This document shows, one piece after another, positions 48,821 to 61,240 of a stretch of 64,000 bases of DNA. A model generated the notes under the pieces. That model made no database searches, had not been told where the DNA came from, and saw only the letters and a list, made by a program, of their open reading frames with translations. Origin of the DNA: Phoebastria nigripes (taxonomy: Eukaryota > Chordata > Aves > Procellariiformes > Diomedeidae). The translations under genes were made by a program, and so were the position numbers. Every line of letters starts with the position of its first letter. Position 1 is the first letter of the stretch. The DNA is taken from the NCBI GenBank assembly GCA_035582835.1, contig JAYKAV010000944.1:593932-657931 (forward strand). The letters run 5' to 3'.

Positions 48821-51800
48821 TTTGAGTCTTTGGATTTTGGATGCTAATAAAATTCTGGATTCTGATTCTTTCTGTATTACCTGCCTGTTACTTAAGCTCC
48901 TTTTATACTCACTTTATGGCTTCTTTGCACAGTAAAGTTCACAGCAAACCTTAGCAAAGATGCAAATCAGGTGCATAGTTTTTGTTGAAAGAGAACTAAG
49001 GGTTCATTACAGCACTTGACTTTGCATTGCCTTGAGAAGTCGTCTAAAGCTTCCCAAACCTTTGACGTGAGCAGCAGAGCGCACCGAAACCTGATCTAGC
49101 ACAGCTCCCAGTGTCCAAGCACATTGTGGTTCATCCACCAGATCCACTAGTTTTTGGGATTTGCTCTCCACGCTTCCTGTTATTGCGATCCACGAGGCAG
49201 CTATTTGCCGTTTCATGGAAATTATGTGGTTAGATGCAATTCTCAGTCAGATAGAAGTACCTCAGCAAAGCGATTTTCAATTTGTTTTTCGTTAGGCTTA
49301 CTGAGAGAGGCTCACTTGTGCTTTCTGAGGGAGACTTTATAACTGCTAATCTCTAGGAGCGGAGATCTCGGGGGGCCATAGTGGATAAAACAAGGTTATT
49401 GTCATAGATCTGCACTTGCCTTTTTTCTGTTCCTATTTCCTTTCAGAAATTGCATCTTGTGTCAGAGAATAAAAAGAAGGAATTTTATTCAGTACTAGTG
49501 TCCTTATTATTACTCTTATTCTGTCCTTTCCCCTTTTCTTTTCTTGGCTTTCTTGTTTAGTATGTGCATACCTTTCAGAGTAGGAGGTAGCCTTTTCTAC
49601 AGCCCCTCGGTGATTTAATAGGCTCAGTCCCAATAAACTCAGCAAAGTTCAGGCTCCTCAGTCACTTTGGGAATTTCAAATACGTTACTCTGAAAGCTAG
49701 CAGGGGCAATGACTGTCACATACTATGCTAACGTACTGCGTCTAGAGCGATGCCAACGTACTGTGTCATGAAGCTATGGCACAATATTAACTGACAGTGT
49801 AGAGCCAGCCTGACTCCTTTTATAAATATGACTGTGGTACAGCTGTGCACTCGCACCGGGGTATGTGGGAACAGTATTCATTTAAATGCTTTAATTCCAT
49901 CTGGATCTTCTTGGCTCTATTCTGTGACTCTAAAGAGCTCTTTTTTGAGGCAGTATATCTGAAGAATTCCGTTTGATACGGGTAAATAATCCATTGCTAT
50001 GTGTTGGTCAGAAAAGAAGGATGAAGAAGTCCTAATTAATCAGATCTCTTCCTAATTGGCTATGGCAAAGAGATTTCCAAGCGTGCCAAGAGCATAAAGT
50101 GGCCGAATAGCTGGCTTTGCCTAAATAAGATAGAGCCTGTTTCTGGAACCGTTGTACGGAATTTGGATTTGCTTTGAGGAGACGGCAGCAGAATGTCAGG
50201 TAGATTAATCTTGGCTTTAGTACATCCCGTCCCGGAGTGTCATCCCTTTGCCTCCCATCCACTTTGCCCAGGAGTTTGCAGCATTTTAAGCCTTGGATTT
50301 TGAATAGTTCTGATGAGGCTCACATGAACCAAATACAGTTTGACTGGCACCTCTGGAGCAAGCGATGTTTCAGTGAGTGAGTAGAATTAAATTGTTGACC
50401 ATGTGTCATTAAAGAAGGGAGGGAGAGATTTATAGTCTTAGCCATTAGTTTTCTTTGTTTTGGTTCACAAANCCTTTTAAACAGCCTGTTTGGACCATAT
50501 ATAGAGTTCAGCTTTACAACATTTCCAAGCAATAAAATGTGATGTTGACCATTTCTATCGGCTATTCTCCTGATCTTGGCACTTTTGGATCACGTCACTG
50601 GCCTAAATCTGCTCTCTTGGTGGGGAAGAGTCCAAACCAAACCTGCTAGGCAGGAGGCAGTTGTCAGCTGCGCGTACGCTGNATGAAGAAATCTGGGTGC
50701 TGTGATGGTATGTCACTTAGAAAAAGCTCTGACCCTTTGGCCCTCTGAGCTTCTGCATTTTAGAAATCACCCCAGGAAACACTTTGAGTTATGCCCAGAC
50801 ATTTGAGATGATTGTTTGCTATCCCGTTTGCTGGATGTGAGCAACCATTTAGCACAGCCACTAGCCCATTTGTGTCAAACAGGTCCCGGAGAGATGTTGG
50901 AGAAGAGGAGAGGGTCTGTCTGAGCCCAGCACTATGCCCAGCAGAAGCCACTCCACAGAGCCTTTAGGCTTGCAGGGATACATCATTTTTCCCCAGTATC
51001 ACAGATAAAAGGTACAAGCTTTTCTCCTGCACAGCATCAGTATAAAAGGCAAGATGGGTAAAAGTAGAGAGAGAGAGATAGCACTGGTATAAGAATGGCT
51101 GCAATCAGGTTGCAATGAGATTGTATCAAATATGTTGTGAAAGTTCTAATAATTAATTGTTTCTTAAACTGTGCAGCCTATTTGTTTGATCTTTCTTCTG
51201 CATTTCTAAAGCAGTATATCATTTATTTTTCTTCATTCTTTTTTCCTTGTGAACCATATTTCTATACTTCATACTTGATTTAGTAACCATAGCAATGAAA
51301 TAAATGCATTGTCTTCATTTACAATGGTGTCTAAATAGGTACTCATCTCTGTCTAAGTCCTTTAACAAGGGATAGTTCCCTACCACCATAATGAGAAGGC
51401 TATGGGCTATGTTATTGAAATAATTTCACTTTGATTTTGTGACATCAAGTCCAGAAGTNTCTGAAAATACATTTGTGTCTACTTTATTTCTCAAGAGTAT
51501 ACATAGAAATATATAACCAGAACTTTCCAGGTGTATTTTTTGTATAGAGAGAGAACATGGTTAGCATTTTATCTTTCCAGATACAAAGAGATGCATTAAT
51601 ACCTTCTTACGCTACCCTCACATTATCAATAACCCAGAAGTTTCTATAGACAAAAAAAAAAAAGAATGCATACTGACTTTTTCTCTAAGAAAGAGTATGT
51701 ACTCTTGTGCTTGGGCAGTCCTTACAGGAATAGATATAAACTGTGTTCATTTCCTAAGGTTAAAAATAAAAGCTGCAAAAGCAGAAAAAAAGAAAAAACC

Positions 51801-54224
51801 TCTCCTTTTGTGTTCTTAACAGATTGCTTTTGCAACTCGGTGGCAGATACATGACTCTCTTTAGCTTATTCACCTTTTATATATTAATTCTGTTTATCAT
51901 AGTCTTATGCAAACGTAATTCAGTCATTTTCTAGAAAACAGACATAAATTTCTATACGTTTACACTACAGTCATGCTATAGCCTCACAGCGCTTGAAGGA
52001 GTTGAACATCACGTTTGAGCAGCAGCTTGCAACTATTTTATTTTGTTAGGATCATATGGCACAATCAGAGAATGCTGTAGTAGATTTGCACGGAAATTAT
52101 AGCATTTCCTCTGTGCATCACATTCTTTCCATACCTCTGCCACAAGCAAGAAATGCTGAATTAGTGTCAAGACTGAATCTTACTCAGATAAATGCAACCT
52201 GCATGTTGCTACATGCACCATGAGCATCTCTTGGATGGAGTAATGTTACAGCTATTGAGATTTGAATTTAAATCTTTCAGCTCCAGGCATATTCTTTAAA
52301 AGAAAAGGCTTATTATCCCTTTTACATATGGAGCCTAGATTTCCAGGAAAAAGACACTGGAAAGGATTTGAACCACCAGCAAATCAGAGACCTAAATTAG
52401 ACTTCCCTGAAAATTTTGCACAGAATTATTTCTTGACCAAAAATGTAGTCTTAACTGAGGGAAGTTTCTCATGAGGATGAATTTTCTATCTTTGGATAGC
52501 AAAGCATCTAAAAAAATCCATTTTAGGCTGTTGATTGTGTATATATATGTTGACATATGTATGTGTGTATGTGCTATATAAACAGCCATTATCTGGATTT
52601 TTGCTTTTTCATAAAAGTTAGAAAAAATCAGTGGGGTAAGAACAGATTAAAATGCAATGCTTCTATTTTATTTGATTTGGGTTTTTTGTGAAAGGAAGGA
52701 ATTTTCCTACTAGCTCTACTTTTAACTGTAAGTCTTAGCTTCTGGCCATTGCCTGGGTGTTATAAATGCCCAATTGCAAAAGCCAGCTGCTGACTCTGGA
52801 CTTTTAAACTCTGTATATCTCTAATAGGCTAAATCAAGAAAAAATCTCTTGCAAGTGCATAGCATGGCTAGCAGCAGGATAGGTAATTTATACATTCCCT
52901 GGGGTTCGCAGGGAGTCTGAAAATTGAAATTGAAGCTTAGCCCTATGTCCTAGTAATGTCACTTCTGTATCACCTGCCCATATGTTACTTAAATAGTTCT
53001 CACCTGTGTCACTACTGCGGTTTGAGTCTTTACTGCTTGAACTAAAGCTGTGCCCTAGCTGGGGGCTGCAGCAGAGTTGTACTCTGCATTTTGGGTACAG
53101 AAGGGGGACTTATAACACATGGGGTTGCACTTCAAAGGAGGTAGGCGTGTGCTGTCTTTGACTCAGCAGGAAAATCCTTTTATCCTATGAAAACCTTCTG
53201 AAATACTATTTCTTTTTACTTCCTGCAGTACTGTTGTAGATGACAGTGCAGGTAGTTCCTGCTTTTGCAGGGTAATGAGTTTGAGGGGGGATAAATTTTT
53301 AGGGGGGAGGTGTTAAGGGCAGAGGCTGTTCCTCAAGATTGCAGTAAAATAGGAGTGAAGCCTTGTAGTGGACAGACCCCTGAACCCTAAATAATGACAA
53401 CAGAAATAATAGAAATAACAATATTCTGGTGATGATCAGACCTTTCTTTTACATATATGTCAAAGCAATAGTGAATAGAGAGGTTATAGGAAAACAAGGT
53501 GTTCATCCTGTCTCAGCAGAAAATTCATGGGCTCCTTTCCCATACAAAATTGTTGTCTTAATCCTTTTTATGTAATCCTTTCCCCTGCCTTCTTTGCCCC
53601 TTAGGAAACAACTTTGCCAACTACAAATGTCACAGGGTGTCATCCAGTCATGGTAGTTGCACTCTTCAAAGCCCAGAAGCTATGCTTTGTTTTCATAACT
53701 GGGGAAAAAAAAGTCCAATGCTATGTGTTTTCAGCCTCTTTTTACTTTTGAATGCATACATCTTAAAACAAAAAGACAAAAAAGGAGTGTTGCCTTCCAT
53801 TTAGGCTAAGAACACTATGAAACAGTGCTTTAAATAGTAGTGCTGCCCCTCTCTGACATGCGTTCCTGTCTCGTGGTGCTCACTTGCTCACGGCATTAGA
53901 GAGTTGGGAAGGAAGAAACCGAATGGATGTGTTTTCTATGTCAGAGGTGACAGTATGAACAGGGGGATCCTGAGTTCTGACAAACCATTTTAATTTAGAT
54001 TTTTTAAGACAATTTTGAAACTCTGCAAGTCCCAGAAAGATAAGCAAATACTCTTGTTCTTATAAAACATTTTTTTCTCATCTCACAGGACCCTCAAATA
54101 AGACCTAAAATACGCAGATGTTCATGACAATATCCAGTGTTTTCTGAGCACAATATTCAGATTCTCCATATTTCTGAGGTTATTATGAATTATTGTATCA
54201 ATGGGCCAATAAAAAATACAATGA
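48821..54224. other. Intronic sequence, nothing recognised
   Basis: AT-rich, with a short GA repeat near 51066-51078 and an A run near 51651-51663. No gene, RNA or young repeat is supported. Confidence 0.5.
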
Positions 54225-54330
54225 CTGTAGAATTGGAAGGGATATCTCATGTCTTCAAAGTTCAGTCTTATGTTGTTGCAGACAATATCGTATCATCTGG
54301 TCCTTTTCCTACAGATGATCAGACTTTAGT
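54225..54330 (-). mobile_element. Possible very old CR1 3' end (minus)
   Basis: The phrase tagaattggaagggatatct then catgtcttcaaagttcagtc resembles the old CR1 3' end read in reverse. Sequence beyond is too decayed to confirm. Confidence 0.35.
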
Positions 54331-55339
54331 AGTGCATCCTTTCCCTAATTTCTCTTCCACATGTGAGTCTCTTGACGGACAGCTCTATAATCTTAGGTTT
54401 TCTAAGAGCAGAGGAAATCAGATCGTTGCTTCCAAAGTAGCTGATTATGGAAATATGTGATGGAGATAAATTTACTCTTCCATCATTCAGAACTCCTGAA
54501 CAGTGCAGGACTGCTAGAGTGAAGATACCAATGGTGAAGAAATTATGTTTGTATGGGCTCTAAAGCACAAACTTCTCATTTTGGGAGCTCCTCATGGAGT
54601 CCTTTTGCAGCATCGATTTCCTATAAAGGAGCCCAACACATTGTCACAGGTCTGCTGCAGTGGTTCTCAGCAAACTTGAGGAAACTTCACATGGACTTTG
54701 CAGTGAAGATTCAGCAGACTCATATCCTCAGAGAAAATACCTGCTCACCCAAAAGTTACAAGACAGATCGAAGTATTTCTGGGTGGCACATGAGAATGCT
54801 GAACCAAGAATGACTGACACTATTTACCAAAACAAGTGGATATAGTCAGATTTCTCCAGCTGCTACAGAAAGGTATCAGTATGAACGTGCTACCAGAGGT
54901 GACTTGACCTGACAGAACAGAGTGAAACAGGCACCAGTTCTTTGGCATACATTTCCTTCACATCTTCTTCTATCCAGGGTCCTTCAAAATCCTTGACCTG
55001 AATGGTTTTTGTCATCTCAAAATTCCTTTGGTATGTGCTCCTACTCAGACTACCTCTGGTTTCCCTTAGGTGCAATGTCCTGGGGTTTTTTTGTTGGTTT
55101 TTTTTTTGTTACCATTATCCAGATTTATGAAATCTGATTATGAATCAGATTTGAAATGTTTACCTTCTGAACTGGCATGCTAGGAAAGAACATCTGTGGT
55201 GAGATGCAGCTTCTGCATTTAAGTGTCTGCAGGTAGGGGCTACCTGTGCACTCGTCAGAAGAGCCCGTGGAATCCAGAGAGCTATGCAGGTGACCAGATG
55301 TCTACTCAGGGAGAGCAGAATTCCTCTTGTGTCCCATTG

Positions 55340-55475
55340 ATTAGGGCACCATTAACTGTACAGGGAGGTTAGACACCTAACACACATGTACCCATATATG
55401 TAGACACCTATATGTAGGGGTGTCAGTCTCAAACGCAATTCTTCCCTTAGGACCAAATGATCTGCCCTAGATTAA
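55340..55475. mobile_element. Possible fragment of the TIR family
   Basis: Contains ggttagacacctaacacaca and gtagacacctatatgtaggg, an inverted pair of TAGACACCTA-like ends. Related to, but less clear than, the neighbour at 55476-55700. Confidence 0.35.
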
Positions 55476-55700
55476 ATGATCTAGTGTCATTGGAGATGTT
55501 CGACACATTCATCCTGGCGTGAAGCAGCCTGTCCAGATAGGTGCGGGTCAACTATAGTTTGTGTATCTCACCTGCCAGCCCTATGTAGATGGTTGGGATG
55601 CTCTAGGGCATCGCAAATGGTATTGGATGTCAATGTGTGGTAACTGAATTCAGTCCATGTAGATACCTAAATATAGGTGTCTGAGCTTGATGCTGGATGT
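55476..55700. mobile_element. Small TIR element, copy 6, with adjacent partial copy
   Basis: Reads gatctagtgtcattggagat, parallel to the 25.7-kb copy (gtctagtgccatttgagatg), then ctcacctgccagccctatgt, then gtggtaactgaattcagtcc near the right end. A further gatacctaaatataggtgtc follows, perhaps the start of another copy. Confidence 0.5.
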
Positions 55701-56440
55701 CACTCCTATTTTTCTAGAAAGATATTTTCTGATCTGTCATGCAAGGCTATAAGGGAATTCAGTCTACGACAGTGAAGCATATGTCAGTGCAGTAGATGAC
55801 AACGTTCCCAACACTCCCTGGTTTCCTCGGGACATTTAAGGAATTCATTTCAGAGGCAGTTTCTTTTAATGAACATAATTTGATCCTAATCATCTTTATA
55901 CACGTAACATTAAGTTTTTCNTTTGCCTCATTAACTGTTGCTTTAAAATTTAGATGGTCAAATATTGATGAAGTACCAAGCTCTGGGACAGACCATATCC
56001 TCATTCACCAAATTCAACAGTGTTTGGGCTTTTTTTATCTTACAAATTTTCATCAATTTCCCTATATGCACAGATCAATCACTTTTCCTTTTGCCAGAGA
56101 AAAATGTATAATAGCTGAAAACAAATGTCCCAAATTACCCCAAACTGCTGCTCCAGAAGGTGTGTCTCTTCTAGATACTGTGTCCTTTCTATGTCCTGTG
56201 CTGATGTCTTGGATGTTGTACGTGCATCTGAAATAGTATTAGATGACTGTCTTCAGGCAACAGAATTGTACCCTGGACAAACTCTCTGCCTGCCAGTGGA
56301 AGTTTTCCCTCTGAGGCATCTGGGAACAAAATATTATTTAGTATCTATGTCAGTGGTTGCAGTCCTGGTCCATGGAGAAGTTACCTGTAACTCTTACAAA
56401 GTTGAGACTCGTGCTCCTGGATGTCGTTGTTTTAGCTATT
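55701..56440. other. Intronic sequence, nothing recognised
   Basis: A 146-codon frame at 55796-56236 crosses an N and has no recognisable domain. It overlaps frames on both strands and is treated as chance. Confidence 0.45.
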
Positions 56441-56445
56441 GAATT

Positions 56446-56559
56446 CTAACATTCAGAATTTAACATTCTTTTTGGTTAAAAAGAAACCAAATGTTTCTTA
56501 AAAAGACTGTTTCTTAACATTTCTTTAAAATCTTTCTTAAAAAGAAACACGAATGTTAG
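56446..56559. repeat. Inverted repeat enclosing short direct repeats
   Basis: CTAACATTC at 56446-56454 is the reverse complement of GAATGTTAG at 56551-56559. Between them, TTTCTTAAAAAGA occurs twice exactly (56494-56506 and 56533-56545), with further AAAAAGAAAC pieces that can pair. About 114 bp in all. Confidence 0.7.
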
Positions 56560-57859
56560 GTGTCCTGACAGGACCACCCAATTGCTGTCTTTTCCATGAA
56601 GATATTATATGCCCACAAATAGGAAAGACAACGGTCTGTCTGAGGTCTAATGAAAGAAGATGGTCAGCAGAGAAGCGTGGGTTAAAAAAGCGGACCTTAT
56701 AGTTAAAACGATGGCAAACAGCTGCTCTCTGTGTTATCTGGCCTTTAACTGAGCAAGTATGTACATTGGTTGATATATTTTATTGAGAACTCATGTATCA
56801 CAGCTGCTGAGGGCTGCAAGCATAAGGCATGTCTCAGTCATTCTGGGAATCCTTTTCTCGCTGGCTTGAAAATGCCACTGTCCTAGAGATTTAAAGACAT
56901 TCCTGACCTGTGCCATATTTTTCTTCAAATAAATTTTAGTTGCAGAATTTGTTCATTGCTAATGAAGAAAATGATATGAAAGGTTTGTGATTTCATTAGC
57001 TAAAATTATCTCAGAAGACATGTGATACTGCTAGATGGGCTTATAAAAACTCAGTTATGGGTGAGATCTCTGTATGCGGAATATATTTGTTATTATTAAA
57101 GTAGCAAAAAAACCCAATCAGTTGTGCAGTCCTTGTGCAGTTTCACCGGGGCTGAACATATGAAGCGTTTAGGTTTTAATACCCAGTGGAAAATGAAAAT
57201 GAAGTAATGGGATAAAGCGAATCAAGTCTTTCATTCTAAGTCAGTAGTACTTTCTGCAATTAGGATAATGGTGTAGAAGATCATTGCATTCTAAAATCCG
57301 TTTTGTAGGTTATACCTGTTGAAATGTTTGTCTCATGCATGTTCCCATTTGCATCAATTGGTTCAAAGTAATAAAAATCCCAAAAGATTACAAAACCAAA
57401 ACAGCTTTCATATTTCTGGAGGTGGGCAACGGGACGATCAGGCCACCAGTGCAGACGTTCTTGCAGAACTGCTTTCTTGGTCTTGATTATTGGTGTAACT
57501 CAGCCACTAAAAATCTCTGATGGCTGTTAATTCAAAATTTTTTCAGATCTCATGAAAGCTGGTGTAATTATCTTCCCAAGCAACATACCACATTTTATGC
57601 ATTCTTAAGAAATCCATAGTTGTATGGATGCTGTAATATTCATATCAGTAAGAAGATCTTGAGGAAAATCCATGGGCCAGTGTAGCTCTTGGACTACCAC
57701 ACAATGATTTTCACGTAATAAGAGTTTGTGTTTCCTGGACATGCAGAATATGAAGCCAGTCACCTGGAAACCACTGACATGCTCTCCAGTCCTGAAATTA
57801 CTACTGTAGATCCTTTTTACACCATCCCCAATTTTTCAACACCCTTTAAAAATGTGGTT
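56560..57859. other. Intronic sequence, nothing recognised
   Basis: AT-rich unique-looking sequence. Only short chance frames. Confidence 0.5.
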
Positions 57860-58315
57860 GGCAGGAGTGGATTTAATATTCCAGCATTAGTCTCGATGCT
57901 GCTGTAAATGAAAATCAAGTCACTCTCTACTCCTACTCTGCTGTGCACATGTCCATGGATTGCATTAGTGCTTTTCATCACGGCATCCTAATGGGAGCTA
58001 GTGCTAAGCTGTTTGGCTACTGTGACCCCTAAATTACTTTCAGATGCTATTTTCCATTATGTAATCCTTTGTTCTCTCTGTTCCTGCTTTCCTTCTTCCT
58101 AGCTGAACACAGAGTCATATGTCTATATTAAAATATGGGTTTGCTGATTGAGCCTAATGTACTAAGGAATCCAAGCTGATTTTATGACTACCTCCCTCTC
58201 CTTAATACTTATTATAATGTCAGACTTTGTGTCATTCACAAATGTTATCAGCAATGATTTTATATTTGTTTCCAGATCCCATAAAAAAAAAAAATTAATA
58301 GTGTTAGACCTAAGA
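57860..58315 (-). mobile_element. Ancient CR1 LINE, ORF2 end region (minus)
   Basis: On the + strand, in order: atttaatattccagcattag, aatcaagtcactctctactc, gattgcattagtgcttttca, tgggagctagtgctaagctg, tttgtgtcattcacaaatgt and tcagcaatgattttatattt. These track the old CR1 consensus in reverse over about 450 bp. It is one of the clearest ancient CR1 copies here. Confidence 0.8.
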
Positions 58316-60318
58316 CAAGGCCTTTAAAAGGTAATGCAATACTTAGGAGATGGCTCAAATGGTTTACTTTATAGCCAGTGTGAAACAGTCTATGTTTAGG
58401 AGTAATTCTCAGATTCTCAGTGGTGCAGATGAATGGTGAGTAGCAGTGCTTGTGATAATTATTAATGGTCAANGTGGTGCAATAAACCCCTGCTTTGCCT
58501 CCAGCTCAAAAAAAAGGAAGCATTTTAAGGGTAAAAATGAGGCAAATATTGGTAGCTAGCTTAGCCAGCTGGTCTTCCCCTGTTCCTGCTGTAGTTAATG
58601 GAGAGAGAAGGGCTCCTCTGCAGTCGGCGCAGGCTGGGACTTGGGCACACAGAATTGCCTCCCGTCTCTGCGGACTGTTGAAGGATGTCAGCTATCTTCT
58701 GTGCCTGAAGCTGGGGGATGTGAATTACTCCTTTCCCCCAGCTGTTAAATAATAATCTTCACTTTTTATGGCTCTCTAATTTGAGGTGCCAAGCACCTAT
58801 GAAATTCCCTCAATAAATAACGTAAAGAACTGCATTAACATCTTAACATTCAGGAGCCATTTTAGGCATTAGAGTAGTGGCAGTGCTAACATTTCACAAG
58901 CAGCCCTAACGCTTCCCCTGCCTGCGTTTGTTTTACAGTGATCTTTAATTTCCTGATTGCACNATGGTTTCCGAATAATACAATGCACAGTATAGACATT
59001 TTCTACAATTCTTAGAAAATGTATAGCATGGTATAAGCAAAACAATACAGTATTCCTATATAGTCTTCTACATGTACAATGTTGTAGAATAACGATGTAC
59101 ATCTGAGGAAATATCCAGCTCTGCTGCATTTTTTCGTATAAATTAACTATGTATCTAATTGCCTCATCTGCCAGTCTGCAATTTGCATGCGCTCACAGGT
59201 ATATTGCTTTTGTGTTTAACTGCTTCATTTCCATGAATTGTATGCATAAAGGGGTTGTAGAGCTCTGTGTAGTACAAAGCTGCTTGCTAAAATATTGAAA
59301 TACATACCTTAGAGAGAAGGAAGATCATTTAAAGTTGATTAAGATCATGTTAAACAAAGTAAGTATGCCATGAAGGAATGCTACCTACCCCTATAAACAA
59401 ACCAGCATCGTAGGGAGGTCTATGAAACGAGAGAGAGCAGAAAACAGCAGAATCACCTTATAAACCGAACTCTCCTCCTACGAATAACTTTGTTAAATTC
59501 AGGCGAGTCGGGCCGGAATCAAATCTGTGCCAGATCGAAGGAAGGTCTTGTCAATGTGTACTGCCTAGGGGGGCAGAGGGAAGTGTGCAGGTGCAACTCT
59601 AGTTGTGGCATTTCCTGATTTTGTTGATTGCTTAATTGTAACGTTCTCAATACACTTGTTTCAGAGTGGAATTTCTTAAATGAACACCACTCAGAGCTCA
59701 TTAGCACCCACAGAAATACAGCAGCCAGCATTATCATGGTTAAGAAAATGCCTGGAGGAAGCATCAAGGCTGGAAATGATCACGTATGAAAACTTGAACC
59801 TGGATCCGGAGTTTTGGAACATTTGATCAGCTAATTCATGTAGTACATTGCAATTAACTATTCTTCCATAATGCTTCTTCTGTACTGCAGAATGGGAAGA
59901 ATCGAGGAGAGTGTTCAAAACTAGTTTGTATTATTTGCTTGTGGGAAGGTTGAGGTTAGGTCAAGACTAATGGTCGATGGCAGACTGACCCTGCAGGTAT
60001 TTTCACGGGAGAGCTTAGCTCTGTGTTACNGCTTGATTATCTGCCCTGTACAGTGTGTGTAGCCTCAATCTACCCAACTGGTCTTGCAACGAGATGAGCC
60101 AGGATCCTCCCTTGGCGAGCTCCAGGGCTTTTTGCTGCAGGGATAGAGTTTGTAGGCATCCACCTTTCAGGCTTGCTGACACAGTGCTATTGATAGGCAT
60201 TTGGGGGTGCCTGGAGTGGCTTATCAGGATGCAGCCTGTGGCTATATCTGTGCTGATAAACATTGCCAGGGCACAGGCCCAGGCACTGGACTGCCGCCGT
60301 TCTTATTGTTCGGGTGGT
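58316..60318. other. Intronic sequence, nothing recognised
   Basis: No supported gene or repeat. Sequence from about 60050 becomes GC-richer and may be part of the repeat that follows. Confidence 0.45.
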
Positions 60319-60500
60319 CCTGGCACAGTTTTGGCCCTGGTGAACTTTCCAGACACTTCCCAAGCACAGTTTGGGAGCTGGCACCTGCCAGATACCATTC
60401 CCAAAAGGCAGTTTGGATGCCTCTACCCAGTTCTGGAGCNTAGGAGAGCATGGGCATGGCCAGACTGTGCCAGCTGGCCTCTGGCACCGGGTTAGCTGAG
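60319..60500 (+). repeat. Unnamed diverged repeat, copy A
   Basis: Contains cctggcacagttttggccct, accattcccaaaaggcagtt, tggatgcctctacccagttc and tgtgccagctggcctctggc. Matching blocks occur in the same order at 63467-63655. The open frames across this stretch are compositional. Confidence 0.5.
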
Positions 60501-60589
60501 TTGTGGAGGTCCACGGTTTAAGCAAAGTTCTGTTTTAGAGCTCCCATCCTTTGGGGTGGGATCCAGCACAGCCACTTTTAGCCACCGCA

Positions 60590-61240
60590 AAGCGAGACAT
60601 CTCGTCTAAGGTCCCGAACCGTGCGCCTGCGGGAGCGCAGAAAGCTGGGCTCCTCCAAAGGGCAATTCATCCCACTTAGTTACCAATTTGGGAAGGACCG
60701 ACAGCAGGTGACGAACGCTCCCCTTTCACAGCGGAGAGGGTGTCGATGTCTACGGAAGGGCAGAAACCTACTGCGGGAAGCTGATGAGAACAGAGATGGA
60801 TGTGCCACCAGCATGCAACAAGGCTGCAAGCACCAGGCCAGCTTGGACAACATGGATGAAGATTATCCCTCTGTAAAGAGCAGCACAAGGCTTGTATAAA
60901 CTCACAGCCTTCACATGGGATGCAAGTGGTGCAAAAACTTTAAAGCCGTCTGGGTACGGCTCAGAAACAAGCCCTCAACGGCCAAGCGATGCGTTCACGT
61001 GAATCGCAATGGGCTCGCTCTCATCTCCGACAACTCGCGTCCAAAAAGTGCTGATTGGGAGAATAAAACTTTCAGCTAATTACTGTCATTTTTAAATTTT
61101 TTTAAATTTTTTTTTTCCCTGCGAGCTCTGACTACTGTTCTTAATTTCCTGACCAGCTTGCGCCCTTCCCCCGCGCCTCTCCGAGCATCTGTGGTCGTTT
61201 CAAATTGAGCTGTACTACCTGCTGCTCCGACTTTCTAACA
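60590..61240. promoter_or_regulatory. Third and largest CpG-rich patch
   Basis: Roughly 30 CpGs in 650 bp, with clusters at about 60605-60645 (cgaaccgtgcgcctgcggga), 60955-61045 (ggctcgctctcatctccgac) and 61165-61230. It is interrupted by a T-rich run at 61090-61118. No product is recognised. Candidate CpG island, enhancer or unannotated promoter. Confidence 0.4.

Noticed and set aside
55796..56236. 146-codon + frame
   Set aside because: It crosses an N at 55921, has no domain, and is mirrored by minus-strand frames.
60055..60525. 146-codon + frame and 112-codon minus frame
   Set aside because: Both cross an N, overlap each other, and lie in the unnamed repeat and CpG-rich sequence.
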